DNA of 64,000 nt from Klebsormidium nitens. Its lineage: Eukaryota; Streptophyta; Klebsormidiophyceae; Klebsormidiales; Klebsormidiaceae. The first letter of the stretch is position 1. Each line of letters starts with the position of its first letter. The DNA is taken from NCBI GenBank assembly GCA_000708835.1, contig DF237386.1, positions 1 to 64,000 of the forward strand, given 5' to 3'. Under the pieces are notes generated by a model that saw nothing but the letters and a program-made list of their open reading frames with translations, was not told the origin of the DNA and ran no database searches. A program made the translations under genes and the position numbers. Below, in pieces: positions 24,401 to 34,606 of the stretch.

Positions 24401-27400
24401 TAAAGGAACACGTCTCCGCGGGCAGTAACCTTGAAGGGACAGTGACGTGATCGATGACGTGACCGGAAGTTTTGGGGAACCGAATTAGTCGACGGTATAC
24501 GAAGAAGTGCATCCCTGAAGGGAAAGGAGGATCCCTGGGAAAATGAAAGGCACCTTGGGAACTCAAAACAAGAACGTGTCTTGAACGCAACAGCTGAAAG
24601 CAGCAGGAATGGTTTTGCAGGAAGGGGTAATGAACGACAGTGACCTCAGCAAGTACGTCATCAGCCTGTACTGGGCCTTCTCCACGCTGTGCACGGTGGG
24701 CTACGGGGACGTCGTGCCCAACACGACGCTCGAGCGGATCTTCACGATCTTCGCCATGCTAGTTGGGGCGACCGTCTTTGCGTACTTCATGGGTGAGTTG
24801 GACACGTTTGATTGATCCTGCGAGCTCGCAATCTGAGGCTCTCCCTTCATTACACAGAAAGCTTTTACCATCTTTTCTACACTAGTTGCGTCCACTCTAA
24901 TCAGGCAAATTACATCCGCTTTTGCCCGCGTCTGGTAAGCCCCTCATTTTTGGAAGTTTGTGTTCAGATGGACAGAAGCGGTTGCTATTGTTTTGGGTTT
25001 AACGAGGGCAAACGTAGTTGGATCTTTGGACTGAGGAGTCATAATCCTTAGAAAATGTTTTTCTCTCCCGCCCAAAACCCGGAGCGATTTTACAGGAGGT
25101 CCCGTCACCTTTTTCCGTTTCATCGGCCTTTTCTTTGCTGGGGTCGCTTCTGCCGACAAAAGGACACATAATTCTGCAGCAGCGACGCTAATTCAAAGCG
25201 TCAATTTGGTTCTGCGCCGTACTTTTCTGATGATCTCAACTTCCCCTATGATGTCAAACTTGCCCATGTGTGAAGTCAGCTCTGGGTCGAAGCCGGTGGC
25301 ATACCTGAACGTACGTGGCGGAGAAGGTGTGCCAGGAGCGGAATGGAGGTTTTTGAATTCTTTCGAAACGCTCGCGCATCGAAGATTCTTACTCAAGGTT
25401 CAGACGTCGAGATGGAGTGCTCACGTCATTCTTGTCTTGACTGACGTCAAGTAACCAGTTGTTACAGCGGCGGATGTGGACCGAAAAGCGGCGCGCCAAG
25501 AGCGATAGGTGGAGGGCGTCAACTCGTTACCGCGCTCACCTTCATTCTTTAAAGTTTCGATTTCCAGAGAACAGAGGGTGACGTTATCATCTTTTGCGTG
25601 ACATCAGGTAATATGTCAGTGCTGGTAGCGAACCTGGACCAGGAAGCGGCGCGCCAGGAGCGGCAGACGGAGAGCATCATTCGAGCCATTGCTCGAGCAC
25701 CAAAAGCATTCCTTCTTGAGACCCTACTTTCTGAAAAGGCATGGGCGTCAGCATCTCTTTGCGTGACGTCGGGTAACATGTCGGTGCTGGTGGCGAACCT
25801 GGACCAAGAAGCGGCGCGCCAGGAGCGGCAGATGGAGAGCGTCAACTCATTCTTGCTCTTGTGCTCAAAAAAACTTTCACTCAAAATTTCCGATGCCTAA
25901 GGAAGTGGAGGCTGACGTCGTTGTTCTTTCACGTGACGTCAGGTAACATGTCGGTGCTGGTAGCGAACTTGGACCAGGAAGCGGCGCGCCAGGAGCGACA
26001 GATGGAGAGCGTCAACTCGTTCCTGCGCTCGCGCCACATCCCGAAAGACCTCCAAACGCGCGTGCGGGACTACTACCGCTACCTGTGGCGGCACCAGGTG
26101 AGAAAAATGAGGACTTCAGCTTTTTCCGTTCGCTTAAGGGTAAGGTTAAAGGGTTTGAGCCTTCTGGGGTTGGAATCTCCGATCAAGGGGTTTGACAATC
26201 TGCAAAGTCTGGATTGTGCGCTGGCTGCAAGGACTCCCTCGTTGCAACACGGTGTAGGTCCTTGGCTTGAATTTGCTGCCGGAAAAACTATCAGATTGAG
26301 CCGCCCAAGTGCTGCGGTTGCATAGGCTTCCGCGCAAATTACAGCGTATGGTCCAGTCAGGCGCCTAGGTTTGAGGACGACATTGAATACTCTCGAGTTG
26401 ACGTCTTTTCGGTCGTCCTTCTTCAGACGATTCGGGAAGAACAACCCATGTCTTTTGTTGCCAATCGCATGGGCGTCCAGGGATAGAAGCGAAAAATGTG
26501 ATTGACCCAGAAAAGACCGAATTTCTTCTCCTGAAGTTCAAAGTTTGTGCTTTGCAGGTGCACAGCGAGGAGAACATGATCATTACTGGTCTGAACGCCA
26601 GCCTTAGAACGGACGTAGTGCTTTACATGTATAGAGACATGTTAGAAAAGGTGGGTCTTTCTCCCTGTTGTGACGTTTTCCCATCTGCCTTCAAACCTTT
26701 TCATTGCCTGCATTATGTTTTCAACACTGCGAGAACGACTTTGTTACCCCTTTTACCCTAAGGTTGGGTATTGAGTACAGAGTGCCATGTAAGGTTGAGA
26801 AGATCTGGAGTAAGAGGGCCGATCGATATATTCTCTGCTCCGATCATTTTCTGTTAACCAACCATCTACCATCCACGTACGTCGAAATTGAATCCTCTTT
26901 CTAGACACCTCAGGTCAAGTGCTCCTGCAGCCGCTTTGAACTCCCGGTCGTCGACTCTAGCTTCTACTGGAAGCATCCCCACTTCAACTTCTTTCGTCTG
27001 CACGCCAACTCCCTTGCGCTTCAACCTTTCGGATAGCCTACAAGCAGCTTCTGTCGGAAAGTGCAGGCTAATCGCACTAAAGCCCCTTTTAACCGTCGTT
27101 TCTTCCACGGAAAGTCCCCCAGTTCATCTCCTTCCTGATCCTAAAGTCTTTGACTGAAGTTCACTTTGTATCTAGGTTACATCTTTGTATAGCTTGATAA
27201 AGATCAATTCACAGCCCACGCTTAAGCCGTCGTAACCCAGGTCCCATTCTTCTGGGAAACCCCCCCAGTTCATCTCCTCCCTAGTCCTCTGCCTGCGCCC
27301 CGAGTAGTTTCGTTTTCCAACTTTTCTCGACCAATTACAGGAGGTTTCCGGATCCAATAGCAAACTTGTTTCAAACTCCGGGAAGCCCAGCCTAACCTGA

Positions 27401-29909
27401 TCCCTAACCTTCCTTTCCAGGTCCCTTTCTTCCACGGGAAGCCCCCCCAGTTCATCTCGTCCCTGGTCCTCTGCCTGCGCCCCGAGTACTTCGGCCCCGG
27501 CGACTTCATCATGCGCGAGCATGACATCGGCAAAGACATGTACTTCATCGTGGAGGGCCACGTGCACGTTCTGAGCGCGCGCGCTGGAACATTTGTCAAG
27601 AAACAGGGGGAGTACTTTGGGGAGATGGCGCTGATCACCGGGATGAGGAGAAGCGCTTCCTGTACCGCGCAGACGTACTGCGAGCTGTACAGCCTGAGCA
27701 AGGAGAACCTAGAACGGGTCCTCCAGGTGGGTGTGAATAAGCCCTTTCAATCCGTGTTGCATGGGCTCTTCGTAAATGGTACAACAACCCTAATGAGAGT
27801 CAATCTGGCTGTGAGTTGGAAAGCCTGAACAAGGAGAACCTGGAGCGGGTTCTGCAGGTGGGTGTGAATAGGCCCATTATCAACCGTGTTGCATGAGCTT
27901 CGTTCGGAATAGATATCACACTCCAAATCTTCAAGAGACGATTCTGGCTGGGAGTTGTACGGAGCAAGGAGAACCTGGAACGGGTCCTGCAGGTGGGTGT
28001 GAATAGGCTCTTTCCATGCGTATCGCTATCACTATCGACATTCTTCGATATCATTCGGTTTGCTTGACGATTTGGAATTCTATTCCGTCCGCGAGCTGTA
28101 AAGCCTGCGCAAGAAGAATCTGGAACGGGTCCTGCAGGTGGGTCTGAATGGGCCCTCTGCTCGAGTATCCATTGCGTTGGAGTTGGACGACTCCTGAGCT
28201 CCGCAGATGGGTATGGTTGGGCTAGTTCAAGAAAGAATCCAAGTATTTTGGGGTCAGAGTCCGCTCGTGCTTTGGTTCTGGTTAATGTTTTTCTTGACGT
28301 TTGACCGCTCAGGTCGGTCGAGCAAGGAGAATCTGAGTCCGACGCCACCGCGCCCTATATTCCTTTTCGATGTGACAAGATTCTTCCCAGCTTGATCAAG
28401 TCAACCTCCCTCCCGCAACGTTGCGCCACGTGACTCGTGACTTGGCGGCGCGGGTCCAAGTTCAGATCCATTCTCTTTTTCGCGCTTCTCATTCGCCGTT
28501 CCTCCGACTTTCCTTCCGCTTTGCTCCTCTCGAGAACTTCATCTCCTCCTCCGCAGGAAGGGCCCACATCTGGATGCGGTTTCCCAAGCGAGGGCCCGGC
28601 GGATCACGGCCCTCCCATGAGCGTCTGTTTTTGACCTGGTTTCTGCTCGAATTGCGTCTTTGCGCCCTTCATTTCTGAATCTTTGCATCCCCCGCCGCCC
28701 AGGTCGGGGCCGGAAGTGCCCGCGGCTTTTCCTTTCAGGTCCTTCGAACCTTACTATTTCCCGCGGTCCCGGAAAGTCAGGAGTGTGCTCCAAATCGTAT
28801 TCCAAAATCGAAGCGCTTGTTTTCACACATACTCCGCTGACCGAGGACTGACCCCGAGATCGCGCTCGACTAACACGAAGCGAGGACCTTGCTCGTATAT
28901 TTGCGTCAGATCGTTATCCTTGCTAAGCCTTTCTCATATTGTCGTTTCGCTCCTCTCTTTCAACTCTATGAAGGCTAAGATGTTCCCGCCCTTCCGCCGG
29001 ATTGTTCGAGAGTCACGCAGATTACCTGAAGAGAAGATGGCCCGCACGCATGCGTCAGCCCGTCGCACTCGTTGAGGTTTTCCGCCCTGCCGTTCTGTTC
29101 AGATCTTCAAAAATTCCGTCGCAACACTCGCTACCGCAGGACTGGCTCAAGATCGCCTTCGACTTTTGTACCCAGGCGCTGCCCCGCATGCGTCACCTCG
29201 TCCCTCTCGCTTCAGCATCCCCCACGCGAGTGTTGTTACACTCCACTCTTCTCACCCCTCCCCGCCGAAAACGCTAACGTCCCCTTCTCCCCCGATCCCC
29301 GCCCAGCAGAACTGCCCCGACAAATGCGCGCAACTTTTGACAGCGGGGGCTTGGCCTCTGTGCGCCAGCTCATTGATCGTCCAAAAATTCTTCCCTTGGA
29401 AATTTGAGTCCCACCCTTTCCCCCCATAAAGCGCAAACGTTTTCCGCCCCCCTGCAGGACTGGCCCGAGATCGCGCGCGACTTCTACAGCGAGTGCTTGG
29501 CCAGTATCCGTCGGCTCTTCTTTCGTCCAAAGTGGTTCTCATTTGAAGATCCGTCCCACCCTTTCCCTCATAAATCTCTAACATTTCCTCCCCCCCTCCG
29601 CAGGACTGGCCCGAGATCGCGCGCGAATTTTACAGCGAGGGCCTAGCCCGCATGCAGGACGCGGGGCTGACGCCCAAATCGAGCACGGCCTTGCAAGCGG
29701 CGGCCGTGGAGGAGCAGCGCGCGCTCACAGGCGCGCGGGGGCGGCGACGGACGGGCGACGCGGCCGCAGCGTTAATAGATGCCGACGAGTCGTCGTTCCG
29801 GGCCGCGCTGGTCGGGAGTCCGTATGGCGCGATCGGGGTGTCCGAGCGGAGCCTTGTGGAAGGAGGAGACGCGCAGACGAGACACCGGGGGAGGCGAGAA
29901 GGGAGATAG
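18425..29909 (+). CDS. Voltage-gated K+ channel with cyclic-nucleotide-binding domain
   Basis: Membrane K+ channel of the EAG/HCN/CNGK superfamily, 858 aa in 11 exons: 18425-18543, 19406-20201, 20830-20937, 21938-22177, 22777-22881, 23688-23864, 24621-24792, 25943-26097, 26558-26650, 27421-27726, 29604-29909; all phases match. Residues 1-75 are coiled-coil-like; ~80-300 are Ser/Pro/Gly-rich. S1 contains IVVPYTVAF (~350) and S2 DVVFFLDILVNF (~380). S4 (~440-460) has six Lys/Arg every third residue, split by intron 5. The filter TVGYGD is at 540-545, the C-linker at ~573-655 and the cNMP fold at 656-757 with FGEMALITGMRRSA, retaining the phosphate-contacting Arg. No ankyrin or KHA domain follows, unlike land-plant Shaker channels. 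The ATG is preceded in frame by a stop at 18413. Seven junctions carry decayed copies. Confidence 0.9.
21271..21937 (+). repeat. Four decayed copies of channel exon 4 5' edge
   Basis: Acceptor-plus-exon-head copies start at 21276, 21434, 21582 and 21772, before the true exon at 21938 (spacings 158, 148, 190, 166). Each covers ~55-60 bases encoding S1. The nearest copy keeps an intact cag acceptor and encodes VVPYTVAFNIS. In the 21582 copy the acceptor AG is destroyed. The first has lost a base in the coding part. Intron sequence between copies is also related (aacctcag, ggtgctaag). Confidence 0.93.
22196..22249 (+). repeat. (tttccg)n microsatellite after exon 4 donor
   Basis: Five to six tandem hexamers, degrading to tttccatttcg, beginning about 20 bases after the exon 4 donor. 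Simple sequence with no inferred function. Confidence 0.9.
23401..23687 (+). repeat. Two copies of channel exon 6 5' edge
   Basis: Starts at 23408 and 23547 precede the true exon at 23688 (spacings 139 and 141). Both keep the ctcccag acceptor and ~95 bases of the S4-S5 coding region, and the intron part (cgcactgcaaaagccgcttt) is repeated too. The first has an in-frame TAG (gagttagac) and the second lacks three bases in the ctggagaacc stretch. These are the best-preserved copies in the window. Confidence 0.96.
23940..24035 (+). repeat. Decayed copy of channel exon 6 3' edge
   Basis: About 60 bases matching the end of exon 6 (ggctgtcg, then the ggcc-ctcag end) are followed by a GTGGG donor at 24022, 157 bases after the true donor at 23865. 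Exon 6 therefore carries copies at both edges. Confidence 0.75.
25440..25942 (+). repeat. Three copies of channel exon 8 5' edge
   Basis: Copies start near 25453, at 25608 and at 25773 before the true exon at 25943 (last two spacings 165 and 170). They encode NMSVLVANLDQEAARQERQ at the S6/C-linker junction. The 25608 copy keeps a usable cag acceptor. In the 25773 copy AG has become GG (gacgtcggg). The oldest copy is heavily mutated but keeps aagcggcgcgcca. The coding part is ~85-95 bases. Confidence 0.94.
27095..27420 (+). repeat. Two decayed copies of channel exon 10 5' edge
   Basis: Copies near 27095 and at 27241 align with the true exon start at 27421 (spacings ~146 and 180). The nearer one keeps cccccccagttcatctc and reads on to CCCCGAGTAG, where the true exon has CCCGAGTAC, giving a stop. 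The farther copy diverges after ~45 bases. Confidence 0.88.
27811..28343 (+). repeat. Four copies of channel exon 10 3' edge with donors
   Basis: The end of exon 10 (gcaaggagaacctgga, cgggtcctgcag) with its GTGGGTGTGAATA donor recurs with donors at 27858, 27993 and 28138 after the true one at 27727 (spacings 131, 135, 145). A trace without donor lies at 28310-28343. The intron spacers contain related ctggctg-gagttg stretches, so the unit spans the junction. Confidence 0.94.
29018..29603 (+). repeat. Three to four decayed copies of channel exon 11 5' edge
   Basis: Exon-head copies at 29140, 29310 and 29458 precede the true exon at 29604 (spacings 170, 148, 146); a fainter one may start near 29020. 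The 29458 copy keeps ctgcag and encodes DWPEIARDFYSE, the first 12 codons, before diverging. The intron side (cccaccctttcccc, cataaa) is shared as well. Confidence 0.9.
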
Positions 29910-32510
29910 GGTCCCGGACGTTTGCTTCATGGTGCCGCCGCGAACGCCGTCAGGCGCCGGGCGTCGTTACCTGTTAAAACTCACGTCTAACACTCGGCGA
30001 CTTAGACTCGTGATGTAGGTTAAGGCTAGGCGAGTTGTAGACGTACGTTGCGGGTGCTTGATCGTCACCACAGAAGTGCTGCGCCTGTTCTCAGGTGGAT
30101 CGTTGACACTTGAAGAGAAGTGAATGTCCGTATTTCAGGACTAAATAATCCTTAGTACTAACTTGCTGATTGTGACGTAGAGCTGACGGATACAAACTTC
30201 GAACCAAACTTTGAACCAGTTGCATAATTGCATTCCAGCATTAAAGTCCGTCCCCTAAATGACACACCTTCAGCGCAGGGCAAGAGGTTTCGAGACACAG
30301 CCTGGCCACATTGACACCGTCTCTTGGTCACATGACTCGACCCGAGTGCCAACGACATCGCTTAGTCATTGTCGTTAATGAAGGCAACCAGCATCCGATC
30401 TATGCAATGTACTAGAAGATCGATTCTTACCAACGTCCGCCGACTATGATCCAGCTGCTAGCTATTGCAAATAGTGGTATACTGTAACTGCATGCTACTT
30501 GAGGGTACTTGCTTATCGCTTCAAAACGTTCCTTGCTGACCTCGGGCTCTCGGGCATAAGCTTTTGATCGGAGGTGGCCGCCATCAAATGAATGATGATG
30601 CATATAACGTACAAAGGATGCTAAGTTGATCGACGTTTCTTGCATGAGGACAATACGGTCAGTTGAGAGCCATGTTGACTTGAACCTAGACATCTTTTAG
30701 ATCGCAACCGGCCGAGCTGAAGTTGGACATGTGATCATACGATCAATCTAAGCTGCAAATTGAAGATTGCTGAGTTCGTCTAGAGAACCGTCCATTAAGA
30801 GTACATTAAAAAATAGTGGGCCGGGGTTCGACGCCATGCCTAACTCACATGCATGCGATGCGTAATGAGTTAGTATCGTTGGAACTCAGCGCATACACTG
30901 ATAGTTAGCCGCGGAATAAAATCCGCTGAGTTGAGGCCTGGGCGGCCGCGCAACCCCGTCCCATGCAATCATTCAGTTCCGATCGACTATACATCAATCG
31001 ATTGCAATCACTGGCATGATCGATTAAGATCGACCAGACTTACACACAGAAGCGCCGGCCAAAGTTCGATATCATGTATGTTTTGCAATAACTAAGCTAT
31101 ATGCGTTAGTACATGCCATGCATGTATCATACAATATATAACAGATTGGATAGGACGTCGAAGCTCCGGACCACATGCACTCAGTGAGCGGACCGGACTC
31201 GGGGTTGGATACTTTAGGCACGCGAAGATGCAGATCGTCCGCGGTCATCAGATCTTGATCGCAAAATGAACTTATGATATCATGCATGAGCCGGCCACTA
31301 CACCATCAATTACGCATCATTGGTGGACTCGATGGACGGTCCGATCGTGTGGGGCTTTGTTGCCACCGCGGAATCATCGGATCATCCGATCCGATCAAAA
31401 CTCTTTAGCTCGTTTGGATGGTCCGATCAATGATAGCTTTGATGAGTCATGCACTCAAATGCATGCCGAATATAACCGAGTCGAGATTACATAAATACGA
31501 GCTACCCAGCTAGCTAGCTTGGTATTTTATTAGTATGTTAGACACGAAATCTGTTATTTCTGGTACAGTGACGATCATATAACACTTAAGTTAACAATGA
31601 AGACATAATTCTATCACCGTTCAATCAAGCGGCGACCATACGGTCCATACCCAACTCAAGATGCTGAAGGAAAACGGGGACCTGGACCCTTTGAATGGCG
31701 ACCCAAACCGGAAACTCTGGCCCGTTCCGAGTCATCAATCCTTAGAATCATATGTTGCGAGCCCTAGCTGAGGTTCCAATGCATCACCTTGAGCACGACA
31801 AACTTGAAAGGCCGCCGCTGCAACACAAGGAGCCGAAATGGTATATTGATCAACGGTGCCTTTCCACGTCGGAAGCAAATGAAACCGTTTCGTTAGTAAG
31901 CAATTTCCGCTCCAAGCAATGCAGATATCTGGGGGAGAGGGCACGCCACTAGAATTCGGACTATCTTCGGACACGGACCCTACTACAATTGTTTCATCCC
32001 ATGCACCCGATGCTCGCTCGTATTTGCCAAGCAACTATTCGAGAGGTTCCAATGAGGCTGGCTGACATGGTCAATCCCGAAACCGATTGCTGTCGAACAG
32101 CTTGTGGAACTCCAACACGTTTGGTTCCACTGCAACCACAAAGGGGAAAAAGGTGGTCAACGATCAACTCTATTCTTGCGGGAGTTCAATCAACTCTGGC
32201 ATGACTACTTGACTTGACATTCACATGGGGCTGCCCGAAACTCATCTTGTCTCTTTCCAAGGATGTGTTCATAGGTTCTATGGGCACTGAATGCTATTTT
32301 TGAGGCTCGCTGGCTTTGCTACGGACGCTCTATCCAATATTACGCTTGCAAACTAGGCAAACGAGTACAGTCATGGATGCTCCTTCGAGAATCAAATCGG
32401 ACAAGTAGACAAGTAGACTTATGATCCGATCTAAAAAGGGTAAGCACCGATGCGTGCTGACGCAATCGGTTTTCAATTAGAAATTACTCTTTTCACTAGT
32501 ACCTCTCGGA
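29910..32510. other. Gene-poor intergenic region
   Basis: AT-richer than its surroundings with many GATC/ATCGAT and GCATGC palindromes. No reading frame has coding bias. A GGTTCGACGCC box at about 30825 resembles a tRNA B box, but no A box or cloverleaf surrounds it. Probably old, unclassifiable repeat sequence plus the 3' UTRs of the two convergent genes. Confidence 0.5.
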
Positions 32511-34095
32511 TCAGCCGTGTTTTTTCAGGGGTAGCCCTAAGTACTGAGAGCAGATTGGGGAGCAGAACTTACAAGTCCTCTTTGTTATAATCTGCTTTCT
32601 TGCAATGTCAACTTTCCTCGAATCGAAGTCCACTTCCAAGTCGCGATTTCCCCTTGACAACAGGGAGGCCACTCGCAAGGAAGCCAAATCTGTAACTCCA
32701 GGAGTGACTAGGATGCCAACCATAAGGGATGCCAGAATGAGTCAAACCGATGCACATGGTATATGCAAGCAAAAGACTGACCCGATACACAATCTCACCT
32801 GGGAATTGCGGGGTCACGATCTGGAGCAGCGGGTACTTTGTGGGCGCCGCCATCAGCCACACCACCATGTCCCTTTGCACAAACTCCCCTAGATGCAACT
32901 CGAGCCTCTTCAAGAGCGGCGCATTGCTCACGAGCCAAAGGAAGGTCTTGAAACACCGCCCCGTCAGGGGGTGCGGCAAAGCTAAGCACAAGGTCTCGAG
33001 GCGCGGCATCTGGTGTTGATGCACCCAGCATCCGGGGGTTGCGGTGAAGATCTCAAAGACGGCAACGTCCATTGTCAGCTGCTCCAAGCGCCGCAGCGTT
33101 TTGAAACATTGGCTTATGCAGATCTGCTCGCCAGCGTAGTCCTTGACACCGGAGTAGAGCTCCGAGTGACCATCGATCAGACACCACCGGGGCCAGCGGA
33201 GATCCAGAACTTTCAATCTTGGAAAAGGGTGCACCACCTGGTGTAAAATGGGGGCCCAGACTATGATCTCGTCATCTTCTGGTTCTTCGAAGTAACCAGA
33301 TATGGGACCTATGGATAAGTCCTCTATGGATTTAAAGTCTCTCCTTGATGCAGCTTCAAGAACAACCCCGGGGCAAAGCCGAAGGTTCTTGAGCATCTGC
33401 GGGGTCTCTACCTTGAGAGTTCCATTGAAGTTCTGCAGGATCAGCGTCTCCAGCTCTGGCATGTTAAGAGTCAAGATCTCAAGCGGTTCCCCATCAATCA
33501 AGACAACTTGTTCAATGACAAGTGTCTTCAAGGATGTACCCTCCATGAGCAGTCCCGTGGTATCCACCTCAAGCACGCCAATCTCCAGGTATACCAGGTT
33601 AGGGCAGGCAACTTGGAGAAGCAGATTGAAGGGATATCTAGTCCAAAACGTGCCTACTTTCAAGTGCGACAATGCTCTTAGCGTCTGTAAAAGGGTACCT
33701 CCTGGCCCTGTTAGGATTGCCAAATTTGGGACTTCTAACATTTCAAGTTGAGGCCAGCCTCCTGCCAGCATTTCCAGGTCATGAAGACCAATCTCCCGAC
33801 CTTTTTTCCCCTCAAAATGTAGCTTCTCCACCGAGGGTAGCTCCCTCATCAGTGCGTCGAAGAACGCTTCCAATGTCCCCTCTGATGAAAGGTCGATGTT
33901 CTCTGCGACACTGACCTGCAGCTTTTCAATCTGTTTGGAAAGAGTCCTGAGTTGCTTGCAGACTCCCCGATACTTGAAGACTTGTTCTGCGGTGGCTGGC
34001 AGATGATTCAGGATCTTCAAGAGAATCGCCTCCGGGAGGTCCAGCAGGCAACCGCTGAAACAACCCCTTGAACCAGTGGCAGTGCTTGGCGCCAT
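32511..34095 (-). CDS. F-box/leucine-rich-repeat protein
   Basis: Likely substrate receptor of an SCF ubiquitin ligase. Residues ~15-60 form an F-box (LLDLPEAILLKILNHLP, then FKYRGVCKQLRTLSK). A run of irregular leucine-rich repeats follows (LEMLEVPNLAIL, LETLILQNF, LEQLTMDV, LKRLELHLGEF). Starts at the ATG at 34095. The long frame is open to 32608 (495 aa), but a GTGAGA donor at 32798 and a ctag acceptor at 32708 would splice in phase to a tail ending at 32511 (497 aa; TDLASLRVASLLSRGN). I cannot decide between unspliced and spliced ends; the coordinates follow the spliced form. It is head-to-head with the CSB gene. Substrate unknown. Confidence 0.82.
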
Positions 34096-34606
34096 CGTTA
34101 GCAACAGTGTTTTCTGGAACGGCAATGCTGTACCCTGCTCAATCCCGCTCAATGCTGTCACAATCAGTGTCAGCAGGAAGCATTCTCGTGGGCGAAACGC
34201 CAGCTTCGCCCAGAAACTGAGAAAGGAAGAAAGGAAGCGGCAAGTGAGAAAGCCCTAAATCTCGAATTTCCCTAGCTCCGCAAAAAGAAGCCTCCAACTC
34301 CTGAGCAAATAGCGTCGGTGTGACTCGTTCCTGTGACTCTGCATGCATGCTTGCCAGCACGCGCAGTCAAAAGCCAGCCAGCAAAGCAGGAGGAATGAGC
34401 GCAGAGAGGCTTTGATGGGGTGTGGATTTGGATTTTCGGCTTGACAGAGCGTTGCGATCTCAAAGATTGCTGCTGCAGTGCATGTTGCAATGCTGAGGAG
34501 TCAGTCCGGAGGCCATTGATCTAGCAACTTAGATTGTCCTCTAGAGCACGCTTTCGAGTGGGACGGTTTTTGTACATGTGAACCCCTTGTATTGAAGGTG
34601 CTGATC
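34096..34606. promoter_or_regulatory. Bidirectional promoter, F-box / CSB genes
   Basis: Only 511 bases separate the two outward-facing start codons, so both promoters and 5' UTRs lie here. No clear TATA box seen; catgcatgc at ~34343 is an RY-like palindrome of unknown relevance. Confidence 0.55.

Noticed and set aside
30815-30840. GGTTCGACGCC, a perfect B-box match
   Set aside because: No A box upstream, and the T-stem has a mismatch.
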